Shown: positions 1 to 5,488 of the stretch, piece by piece
Layout: each line of letters starts with the position of its first letter
Position numbering within the stretch: the stretch's first letter is position 1
Assembly: GCA_023409695.1 (NCBI GenBank)
Contig: JAEYQZ010000116.1
Coordinates: 1 to 8,720, forward strand
Length of the DNA stretch: 8,720 nt
Origin: Methanobacteriota archaeon
GTDB lineage: Archaea > Methanobacteriota > Methanobacteria > Methanobacteriales > Methanobacteriaceae
Reading direction: 5' to 3'
The notes under the pieces: model-generated
Told to the model about the DNA's origin: nothing
The model's database searches: none
What the model saw: only the letters and a program-made list of their open reading frames with translations
Position numbers and translations under genes: made by a program

Positions 1-665
1 CCATGTGAGTGACCTGAAATCTGTAAACTGAATCTTCCTGTTGTTGCACTGATATCTGCAAAGTCAGGTTCATGTGCAAGCAGTATCGCAGGTTCCGAGG
101 AGGTTAATTTATCCATAACCAGATCCAAGCGGTGTTTACTTAATGTGACGCTGTCAACACCAGCTAAATGTAACATAGCATCGCCGCGTTTTAAAGTATA
201 AACATCATTACTAATATCTATTATACTGCTCTCTTCCAGCACATTACGAATTTTAGCAGCTCCAAGCCAGTGATCGTGGTTTCCAAGGACTGCTAGCGAT
301 ATATCTTTAGGATGTAGTTTCTTAAGACAATCTGTTAAATCATCTACAAGATGATCTATTGCATAAGATACAAAATCGCCAGTTATAGCTACAGTATCTG
401 GATTTTGTTGATTAACAAGATCCATAACTCCACTTAACCTTTCTGTTGATATCCACTGACCTAAATGAATATCAGTAATATGTGCAATGCGGTAACCATC
501 AAAAGAAGGGTCAAGTCCCGGAATTGTTATTTCAACAGGTACTATTTCAAAATGACACGAATCAAATTCATGCATTCCCATTTTTTCCATGGACTTTGAC
601 ATTACATGCTGCAATTTTTCCCGTATTTTAAAATCTTTTAAGTCATTTGAGGAGGTATCTTTCAT
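1..665 (-). CDS. Calcineurin-like metallophosphoesterase (YkuE-type), 3' end cut by window edge
   Basis: The minus-strand frame stays open from an ATG at 663-665 to the window edge and gives 221 residues plus two bases of the next codon. Seen: the metal-binding motifs of the calcineurin-like phosphoesterase fold occur in order. They are TDIHLG (D65, H67), TGDF (G96, D97), GNHDHW (N129, H130), LLAHEPD (H198) and GHSH (218-221) at the very edge. Family knowledge: these residues bind a dinuclear metal centre that hydrolyses phosphomonoesters or diesters. The layout resembles YkuE-like proteins, but the first 60 residues show no membrane segment, so a soluble cytoplasmic enzyme is likely. The substrate cannot be named. 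The start is supported by GGAGA about 8 nt upstream. The C-terminal part after GHSH, normally a few dozen residues, lies outside the window. Confidence 0.93.
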   Translation of the reverse strand, partial: MKDTSSNDLKDFKIREKLQHVMSKSMEKMGMHEFDSCHFEIVPVEITIPGLDPSFDGYRIAHITDIHLGQWISTERLSGVMDLVNQQNPDTVAITGDFVSYAIDHLVDDLTDCLKKLHPKDISLAVLGNHDHWLGAAKIRNVLEESSIIDISNDVYTLKRGDAMLHLAGVDSVTLSKHRLDLVMDKLTSSEPAILLAHEPDFADISATTGRFSLQISGHSH

Positions 666-710
666 TATTAGTTTCTCCGGGATAATAGTAATATTAGATA
701 TGTAAAATAA

Positions 711-720
711 AATTTATATA
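711..720 (-). promoter_or_regulatory. Probable TATA box of the metallophosphoesterase gene
   Basis: On the minus strand this reads TATATAAATT. Transcription would start about 25 bp downstream, near 690, leaving a leader of about 25 nt that contains the GGAGA ribosome binding site. The left arm of the 16-bp inverted repeat (724-739) lies directly upstream and contains a second TATAAATT, so the exact box is uncertain. Confidence 0.5.
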
Positions 721-723
721 ATT

Positions 724-870
724 AATTTATAGTGAATAACATTATTTATTAGACTTATAATTTTGGGTAATTATGTTGCAAAAATTATAAACTTTGGCAC
801 CTACGAATCACCAAAAAACTCTAATTTTTAAAGATTTAAACCATAAAACATTGATTATTCACTATAAATT
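724..870. repeat. 147-bp segment bounded by a perfect 16-bp inverted repeat (MITE-like or regulatory)
   Basis: The left arm 724-739 reads AATTTATAGTGAATAA, and 855-870 is its exact reverse complement. Two further pairs of arms are nested inside: AAAAATT/AATTTTT at 780-786 and 823-829, and TTTGG/CCAAA at 793-797 and 811-815. The whole segment could therefore fold into one long interrupted hairpin. No convincing target-site duplication flanks the arms and there is no coding capacity. The right arm ends 10 bp past the stop codon of the 92-residue gene, and the left arm abuts the metallophosphoesterase promoter. It may be a miniature inverted-repeat element, a paired regulator site or a termination structure. 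The sequence alone does not decide between these. Confidence 0.6.
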
Positions 871-880
871 CTCAAATTCT

Positions 881-1159
881 TTAATCTTCCAAGAGACTCA
901 TTAGATATGTCCACATTTCAATTTCTTCCCTTGCTATAAAGTCTTCGCTGCGGTATTTTGATTCTTCACTTCCAAATGGATAATATTCCTTGTTAAAATA
1001 TGCAGTTAAATATAAATCTCCTGATTTAAAATCTAATTCTTCTTCAACACGATCTTCAAGTTTGTTTATTGATTCTTCATCGATATTAGTAATTTTATAA
1101 GTCACATAGTACTTTTTGGGATCATCTGAAACTCCATAATTAACAACTTTAACTTTCAT
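881..1159 (-). CDS. Acidic 92-residue protein of unknown function, coupled to the hydrolase
   Basis: I do not recognise this 92-residue protein. It has no cysteine, no membrane segment and no nucleotide-binding motif. It is rich in Glu, Asp, Lys and Tyr. Its N-terminus alternates hydrophobic residues in a beta-strand pattern (KVKVVNYGV), followed by a second strand-like stretch (KYYVTYKIT). A charged helix comes next (residues 27-41), and the end is acidic and helical. A small soluble alpha/beta domain is plausible. The gene is supported by its position: its ATG lies 2 bp after the hydrolase stop. Its ribosome binding site GGAG (1167-1170, spacing 7 nt) sits inside the last hydrolase codons, which implies co-transcription and translational coupling. 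A role connected with the hydrolase is inference only. Confidence 0.8.
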   Translation of the reverse strand: MKVKVVNYGVSDDPKKYYVTYKITNIDEESINKLEDRVEEELDFKSGDLYLTAYFNKEYYPFGSEESKYRSEDFIAREEIEMWTYLMSLLED

Positions 1160-1161
1160 CT

Positions 1162-2130
1162 TTAATCTCCATCTTTTAAAAAATCACTAATTACCTGTTC
1201 TGCTATCTTTATCTCGCTTGATCCCACATGTCCAAGTATTGAATCATATAAAAAGAGTTCAGATCCTGGTATTGATTCTGAAAGTGGTATTACATCAGTA
1301 TCAGGTGGGAAATATTGATCCTGATTTATTCCAATAACAAGTGTTTTGGCCTTTATTTTATGTAATTCTTCACTTACATCATATATCATAGTAGCTTCAT
1401 TTTGCCATATGATATTATTTGCATCAGAATTAGCTCCTTCTAATTCCATTTCATGAATTGATTCAAGAACTTCTTCATTTGAAGAATTTTTATAGTAAGC
1501 TGGTGAAAAACCAAATAAATAAAGCATCATCATCGCATTTTGAGGCCCAGTTATGGGTTTATGTTCATATTTACCATCTAAATAATCTGGATCATTTTTA
1601 ATGTAATTGTTCATTATAGTAGATAATGCATAATTTTGACCTTTTGATGAAGAGCTTGTAGTGAGAGGTATGATAAAATCCATAAAATCAGGGTATTTTA
1701 TAGCCCATTGGAGTGCAAGAAAACCTCCCATTGAAGTACCAATAATGCCTTTCAGATGTTTAATATTTAATTTTTGAGTTAAAAGGGTATATGCTGCATC
1801 TACCATATCTTCTACGGTATATTTGGGAAATAGGTGTCCCATGCCTGATGTTGATGGTGATGAGGATCCAGGATTCCCAAGAGATGTAGGACAGATTACA
1901 TAATAATCATCGGTATCCATAACTTTTCCAGGACCTAAAACATCTTTTACACGTTTTACAGATGAGTAATCTCCAGAAGAGCCGTGCAGATAAACTATTC
2001 CATTGGTGATATTTCCATCATCATCCAGCTTTTTGGTTCCAAATGTAGCATATTCTATGTTTAATTCAGGTAAAACTTCACCAGATTTAAATTTAAAGTT
2101 CTCTATTGATTCATATTTTGGTTCTAACAT
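1162..2130 (-). CDS. Alpha/beta-fold hydrolase of the MetX (homoserine O-acyltransferase)-like family
   Basis: This 322-residue protein has the complete alpha/beta-hydrolase signature. The oxyanion-loop region is YLHGSSGD (47-54). The nucleophile elbow is GTSMGGF with Ser133. The acid is Asp271 in NQDQYFPP, and the histidine is His301 in LGH. The GxSMGG elbow, the DQYFPP segment and a helical insertion between about 165 and 255 resemble homoserine O-acetyltransferase and its relatives. The elbow reads GTSMGG, whereas true MetX usually has GGSMGG, and the ending lacks the usual GHDAFL. No methionine-pathway gene is nearby. It is therefore safer to call it an acyltransferase or esterase of the MetX-like family than MetX itself. 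No signal peptide is visible, so it should act in the cytoplasm. It is the first gene of an operon with the 92-residue protein. The ribosome binding site is weak (GGG at 2137-2139). Confidence 0.92.
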   Translation of the reverse strand: MLEPKYESIENFKFKSGEVLPELNIEYATFGTKKLDDDGNITNGIVYLHGSSGDYSSVKRVKDVLGPGKVMDTDDYYVICPTSLGNPGSSSPSTSGMGHLFPKYTVEDMVDAAYTLLTQKLNIKHLKGIIGTSMGGFLALQWAIKYPDFMDFIIPLTTSSSSKGQNYALSTIMNNYIKNDPDYLDGKYEHKPITGPQNAMMMLYLFGFSPAYYKNSSNEEVLESIHEMELEGANSDANNIIWQNEATMIYDVSEELHKIKAKTLVIGINQDQYFPPDTDVIPLSESIPGSELFLYDSILGHVGSSEIKIAEQVISDFLKDGD

Positions 2131-2158
2131 GTTATTCCCATTAAAAATTAAGTTTGAA

Positions 2159-2170
2159 TTTTTATAAAAA
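2159..2170 (-). promoter_or_regulatory. Probable TATA box of the hydrolase operon
   Basis: TTTTTATAAAAA is self-complementary and centred about 34 bp before the ATG. Transcription would begin near 2138, giving a leader of only about 7-9 nt. The hydrolase message is therefore probably almost leaderless, which fits its poor ribosome binding site. Confidence 0.5.
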
Positions 2171-2531
2171 TAGTGTTTTGTGATTACAGTATTGTATTAT
2201 CATAGAAACTCCACTCTATGAGTTTTCAAGATTTGAACTTTATTTGATTATTTAATATATTATAGAACAGCCACTATTTTATTTTTTCTAAAGCGCATCA
2301 AAAGTTGTACACTTTTAGATTTAGATTTAATCAATTGTATATTATACTTAAATTGAATTCTTATCTTGGTTTTATAAAATAAGCTAGAATAAGGGGGTGT
2401 AAATTAACTATAATTAACTTATATTGCCTTTATTTAGTTAAATAATAAAAATATAAATATTGAAGGAAACTTACTATCTAATAAATTAAATATTCTATTA
2501 AATGGGAATTATTAATGTTTAGTTTGTTTGT
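2171..2531. other. AT-rich intergenic stretch with small hairpins and no gene
   Basis: I see no coding frame with a plausible start in this stretch upstream of the hydrolase and downstream of the zinc-ribbon gene. Two alternative stems overlap at 2201-2225: CATAGA/TCTATG (2201-2206 with 2215-2220) and AAACTC/GAGTTT (2206-2211 with 2220-2225). Another stem, AAAAGT/ACTTTT, occurs at 2300-2305 and 2311-2316 with a 5-nt loop. These may belong to transcript ends or regulator sites, but none is strong. Confidence 0.35.
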
Positions 2532-2708
2532 CTAAAGAATATTAGAAACAATTTTTTCTACAGGTCTTGTGAACTCTTCTCCGCATTTATTACATCTAAA
2601 CACTAAGACCTGATTGTATTCATCAAGGCCAATAATGCCTAATTTCCTGGTATCACATCTTGGACAATGAGTAATTTCAAAATTGTTTCCAATATCTGTG
2701 TTTACCAT
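2532..2708 (-). CDS. Small zinc-ribbon protein, 58 residues
   Basis: ATG at 2706-2708 to TAG at 2532-2534 encodes 58 residues. Two CxxC knuckles are visible, CPRC (C15, C18) and CNKC (C39, C42), separated by a 20-residue strand-rich linker. This is the layout of a single zinc ribbon. The ribbon covers almost the whole protein, with only a short helical tail (KIVSNIL). Such stand-alone ribbons in archaea are often nucleic-acid-binding or transcription-related, but no specific family can be named. The start is supported by AAAGGGG about 6 nt upstream. The gene is monocistronic with long AT-rich flanks, and the promoter region carries a palindrome at the likely transcription start. It is short enough to be missed by automated annotation. 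Confidence 0.82.
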   Translation of the reverse strand: MVNTDIGNNFEITHCPRCDTRKLGIIGLDEYNQVLVFRCNKCGEEFTRPVEKIVSNIL

Positions 2709-2756
2709 AATATTACCCCTTTAATTATCCTTATTTCTCCATACTTGCCCTAGGTC

Positions 2757-2797
2757 TTACTAACTTTAAATTAGTAATCATATTGGGCTTATTTATA
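2757..2797 (-). promoter_or_regulatory. Zinc-ribbon gene promoter with a palindrome at the predicted start site
   Basis: On the minus strand TATAAATA lies at 2790-2797, which predicts transcription start near 2767. That point falls inside a perfect 7-bp inverted repeat, TTACTAA (2757-2763) and TTAGTAA (2771-2777), separated by 7 bp. A palindrome at the start site is a common place for a repressor to block an archaeal promoter. The leader would be about 58 nt long and carries the AAAGGGG ribosome binding site. Confidence 0.45.
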
Positions 2798-3035
2798 TTA
2801 TCTGTTAGAGCAGTAGTATATTCTTTTCCATGGATTATAATCATGTGTACTAGTTCCATAATCACTACTCATGAAAATTTTAAAATATCGCTTTAAACAT
2901 AATAATCTATTTTCTTATCTAATAACCAAATTAAGAGATTATATTTAATAATATTTAATATCAAACTTAATTTGTGGCATCATATGCTCTATAAACAATT
3001 TTAAAGAATTTATAAATAATTTTTTAAACAAAATA
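2798..3035. other. Intergenic stretch between divergent zinc-ribbon and protease genes
   Basis: No gene is visible. Near 2811-2875 there are interrupted complementary blocks: AGTAGT and GATTAT on the left match ATAATC and ACTACT on the right. They could form an imperfect long-range hairpin. The rest is low-complexity A/T sequence. Confidence 0.3.
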
Positions 3036-3185
3036 TTTATATATAATTGAGGGAATAATTATTATAATAACAAAATTTAACTAAAATATTGGTAGTTCTA
3101 AAATTAAGATTTAAGCTAATATTAAAAGGAATAATTTATATTAAGACATTAAATCTATTTAAATTTAATAATAAGATTATAGGGG
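3036..3185 (+). promoter_or_regulatory. Promoter region of the HtrA-family protease gene
   Basis: Two TATA boxes are candidates. The distal one, TTTATATATA at 3036-3045, would start transcription near 3068, inside the perfect palindrome TTATTATAATAA (3059-3070), and leave a leader of about 125 nt. The proximal one, ATTTATATTA at 3134-3143, would start near 3165 and leave a leader of about 28 nt. Each box is followed or preceded by a similar GGAATAATT block (3052-3060 and 3128-3136), so the region may contain a degenerate duplication. The ribosome binding site is AGGGG at 3181-3185. Confidence 0.45.
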
Positions 3186-3192
3186 CAATAAA

Positions 3193-4239
3193 ATGAATAA
3201 ATCTAAAAATGCACAGGATTTTTTCTTATCTGATGAAACCACTGCATTACTTGATTCATGGATATCTGAGTCAAATAATTACAGTGATGATGAACTGCAC
3301 GATGCTTACTCCAAAGCAGTGATCAATGCAGCTGAAAAAGTGAGCCCATCTGTAGTAAAAGTAAATGTAAAAAAAGAATTAAAAAAGAAAAAATGCAAAA
3401 ATGTTCCTAATGGAACTCAAGCTGGAGGTTCAGGTTTTATTTTTACATCAGATGGTTTTATACTCACAAACAGCCATGTAGTACACAACTGCAGTGAGGT
3501 TGAAGTAGTTCTTTCAGATGGTGAAATTTTCCCAGCATATATCATTGGTGATGACCCCCATACAGATTTAGCTGTTATTAAAATTGATAGTAGTGGCCTT
3601 GTACCAGTTCAAACAGGTAATTCACAGAATTTAAAAGTAGGTCAATTGGTAATAGCCATAGGTAACCCCTACAGCTTTCAATGTACCGTAACATCTGGTG
3701 TTGTAAGTGCAATGGGACGTTCCTTAAGGACAAAAACTGGAAGATTAGTTGATGATGTTATCCAGACTGACGCGGCGCTGAATCCAGGTAACTCAGGAGG
3801 TCCGCTTGTTAATTCACGTGGAGAAGTTATCGGAGTTAATACTGCACTTATTTTGCCGGCTCAGGGAATATGTTTTGCTATTCCAATCAATGTAGCTAAA
3901 CTTGTTGCAGCACAGCTGGTACGAGATGGTAAAATTAAACGGGGCTATATTGGAGTTTCATGTAGAAATATAACATTAAAGGATTCTGCTGTAAAAATGT
4001 ACAATTTAGATTCAGATTTAGGAGTAAAGGTAATGGATATATCTGATGGTCCTTCTAAAAAAGCAGGACTGAATAAAGACGATATTATAATAGCATTTAA
4101 TGACAGGCCAGTAAAAGAAGTAGATGACCTGCACAAATACCTTACAGAAGATAAAATTGATGTTGAATCTAAATTAACGGTAATTAGAGGATCTAAAAAA
4201 ATTGTTTTAGATATTGTTCCAACGGAACTTAAGTTTTAA
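3193..4239 (+). CDS. htrA: HtrA/DegP-family serine protease with one PDZ domain, cytosolic
   Basis: This 348-residue protein is a trypsin-fold HtrA (S1C) protease. The catalytic triad is intact: His95 in TNSHVVHN, Asp125 in DPHTDLAVIKID and Ser201 in NPGNSGGPL. The protease domain spans about 42-235. A single PDZ domain follows from GYIGV (251) to about 340, with PSKKAGLNKDDII as its typical helix-turn. Family members degrade or refold damaged proteins, and the PDZ domain gates activity. Bacterial relatives are usually exported or membrane-tethered. Here the N-terminus is acidic and polar with no signal peptide or membrane segment, so the enzyme should work in the cytoplasm. A basic KKELKKKKCK patch (60-69) replaces the long regulatory LA loop. 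Five cysteines also fit a reducing compartment. AGGGG lies 7 nt before the ATG. It stands alone, without an adjacent sensor or regulator. Confidence 0.95.
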   Translation: MNKSKNAQDFFLSDETTALLDSWISESNNYSDDELHDAYSKAVINAAEKVSPSVVKVNVKKELKKKKCKNVPNGTQAGGSGFIFTSDGFILTNSHVVHNCSEVEVVLSDGEIFPAYIIGDDPHTDLAVIKIDSSGLVPVQTGNSQNLKVGQLVIAIGNPYSFQCTVTSGVVSAMGRSLRTKTGRLVDDVIQTDAALNPGNSGGPLVNSRGEVIGVNTALILPAQGICFAIPINVAKLVAAQLVRDGKIKRGYIGVSCRNITLKDSAVKMYNLDSDLGVKVMDISDGPSKKAGLNKDDIIIAFNDRPVKEVDDLHKYLTEDKIDVESKLTVIRGSKKIVLDIVPTELKF

Positions 4240-4510
4240 AATGAGTTAATAAACATGATCATATCCTATTTTAGGTTAAACTAGATTAGTATTTAGAACA
4301 AAAGATTTTAGCTCTAATAAACATATTTGGTATTATTTAAGGCGCTAATGCGGAAACTTTTACAAGTAGAGTTAAGATATTGCAAATAATTAACATTTTA
4401 AGTATTTTACTTTCTAAAGTGATGTAATGATGTCTAAAATAATAATAACGAAAAATAACATTTTTAATGGATAAAAGACAAAATTATAATTGAATGTATG
4501 GAAATGTAGC
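4240..4510. other. Intergenic stretch between protease and 90-residue gene
   Basis: No gene or convincing terminator hairpin is visible. Small symmetric pieces are ATGATCAT at 4255-4262, CCTA/TAGG around 4266-4276, and ACTTT/AAAGT at 4409-4420. An AAATTATAAT-like box near 4481-4490 is a plausible promoter for the following gene, with transcription starting near 4510. Confidence 0.3.
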
Positions 4511-4528
4511 TGGATAAAAAAATATCCA
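4511..4528 (+). promoter_or_regulatory. Perfect 6-bp palindrome before the 90-residue gene
   Basis: TGGATA (4511-4516) and TATCCA (4523-4528) are exact reverse complements separated by six A. The site lies about 20-25 bp downstream of the presumed TATA box, at the likely transcription start, and 19 bp before the GAGGAG ribosome binding site. It could be an operator or a small leader hairpin. Confidence 0.35.
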
Positions 4529-4559
4529 TTTGCTGAAAATGAAAAAGAGGAGAAAGCGC

Positions 4560-4832
4560 ATGGTATCTGCAAAGTTTTATGAAAAATTAATGAAAATATC
4601 TAAGGTAATGGAAGAAGAAGGAGATGGAATCAGTTATATCCGAAATGAAGCTGATAACTACACCATTGGAACGAGGAAATACAGCGAAAAAATTGCAAAG
4701 TACCTCGATGAAACAGTTGGAACATGGGAAGGTAGCGAAGCTCATGTGAAAAAAAAGAAATCGAGAGGAAACAAACAGGAAAAACCAAAAAAGGTCGGTT
4801 ACCTCTGGAAAATCCCAATAACTGAAAGTTAA
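4560..4832 (+). CDS. Basic 90-residue protein of unknown function
   Basis: I do not recognise this family. From the ATG at 4560 it encodes 90 residues, mostly helical by composition. A charged N-terminal helix (about 3-20, YEKLMKISKVMEEEG) leads into a polar middle, with a second helix KYSEKIAKYLDETV around 40-54. A strongly basic linker follows (about 61-78, rich in Lys), then a short hydrophobic end YLWKIP. The lysine-rich linker suggests contact with nucleic acid or membrane, but this is inference. An in-frame ATG at 4530 would add MLKMKKRRKR. I rejected it because those codons cover GAGGAG (4547-4552), which sits 7 nt before the chosen ATG. The gene is monocistronic in a gene-poor stretch, has no cysteine and has no membrane segment. 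Confidence 0.78.
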   Translation: MVSAKFYEKLMKISKVMEEEGDGISYIRNEADNYTIGTRKYSEKIAKYLDETVGTWEGSEAHVKKKKSRGNKQEKPKKVGYLWKIPITES

Positions 4833-5282
4833 TTATTAAATATTCCAAAAATCAACTTAAAGGGTTGAAATTGAAATACTACTCCTAAACTAAATAAATC
4901 TAATTTCTAATCCCTAAATACAGATTTTATTATGAATAAGAACTTCAAATAGAATTAAAAAATATAATTATCAAAGTTTCGAGACAAACCTTTATTTCAA
5001 AATTATTCAAGAGATTTAGAATCTCTAATTACATTTATTCTCTTTTAATCTAGAACTTTTTATTTGTAATCTACTTTTTCTATATAATTTATTTATTTTA
5101 AATTAACTTAAAAAAGTTTTAAAGCCGTTCAAGCTATCAATTTAAATATAATCTCTAAAGTATTAGAAATTATTTGTTAACAATAAAAACACGTTTCATC
5201 ATTTTGAACTAAAGTGTACTTCATATGAACTATAACATTTTAGAATTAATTACTATTAAATAGTTGTATTATAAAATTAATT
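4833..5282. other. Gene-free AT-rich stretch with hairpins and T-tracts
   Basis: I see no coding frame here. TCAAC/GTTGA (4852-4856 and 4864-4868) forms a weak hairpin after the 90-residue gene. A stronger one, AGAGATT/AATCTCT (5010-5016 and 5020-5026, 3-nt loop), is followed on the plus strand by several T-rich runs between 5036 and 5100. Those runs could end plus-strand transcription. AACTT/AAGTT with four A between them lies near 5106-5119. The purpose of a 450-bp gap is otherwise unexplained. Confidence 0.35.
5010..5100 (+). terminator. Possible terminator: 7-bp hairpin then T-rich tracts
   Basis: The stem AGAGATT/AATCTCT (5010-5026) precedes runs such as CTTTTTA and CTTTTTC. Archaeal termination depends mainly on T-runs, so the tracts matter more than the stem. 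The site is about 180 bp after the 90-residue gene, which is far, so assignment to that gene is tentative. Confidence 0.3.
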
Positions 5283-5337
5283 GGGAGGCATAGATAGAGT
5301 TGACATGAAGGTGGTTTGAAGTGCCACTATGCCTCCC
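5283..5337 (-). ncRNA. Candidate structured small RNA with 11-bp closing stem
   Basis: GGGAGGCATAG (5283-5293) and CTATGCCTCCC (5327-5337) are exact reverse complements. They enclose 33 nt that are rich in G and poor in A/T runs, in the middle of very AT-rich DNA. A second short pairing, GTGG (5311-5314) with CCAC (5324-5327), is possible and competes for the last base. The minus strand is favoured because ATTATATAT (5359-5367) lies about 26 bp upstream, so transcription would start at the first stem base, near 5337. The 3' flank after 5283 on that strand is AT-rich with a short T-run. There is no coding potential. I cannot match it to a known RNA family. It could also be a hairpin at the end of a longer transcript. 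Confidence 0.5.
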
Positions 5338-5358
5338 TTAATATAAATTAGTAATAAG

Positions 5359-5367
5359 ATATATAAT
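5359..5367 (-). promoter_or_regulatory. TATA box for the candidate small RNA
   Basis: On the minus strand the site reads ATTATATAT preceded by AGG, close to a purine-rich BRE plus TATA box. Its centre is about 26 bp from 5337, the first base of the 11-bp stem. It is too far from any minus-strand reading frame to serve a gene. Confidence 0.4.
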
Positions 5368-5459
5368 CCTTTTGTTTAATTAAAGGTTTAAATATCCAAA
5401 TTTTGTACAAAGACGCTTTTATATATCTAAAAAGCATCTATAAAAGATAATGATCTACT

Positions 5460-5488
5460 AAAAAATCAAAAAGAAAAATTATAAAAAA
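5460..5488 (-). terminator. Oligo-T terminator of the minD gene
   Basis: Immediately after the minD stop, the minus strand carries four T-runs of 5-6 bases within 30 bp. This is the standard intrinsic terminator form in archaea, and no hairpin is needed. Beyond it a 6-bp stem, GCTTTT/AAAAGC (5415-5420 and 5430-5435), could serve as a backup. Confidence 0.65.

Noticed and set aside
3945..4136. Short frame antisense to the PDZ part of the protease gene
   Set aside because: It is embedded in a well-supported gene, with no start signal and no recognisable protein features.
4409..4432. Box C/D-like guide RNA (GTGATGTAATGATG)
   Set aside because: The C-box match is imperfect, and no D box or internal box pair lies at the usual spacing of about 60 nt.
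4530..4559. Ten-residue extension (MLKMKKRRKR) of the 90-residue protein
   Set aside because: Those codons include the GAGGAG ribosome binding site serving the ATG at 4560.
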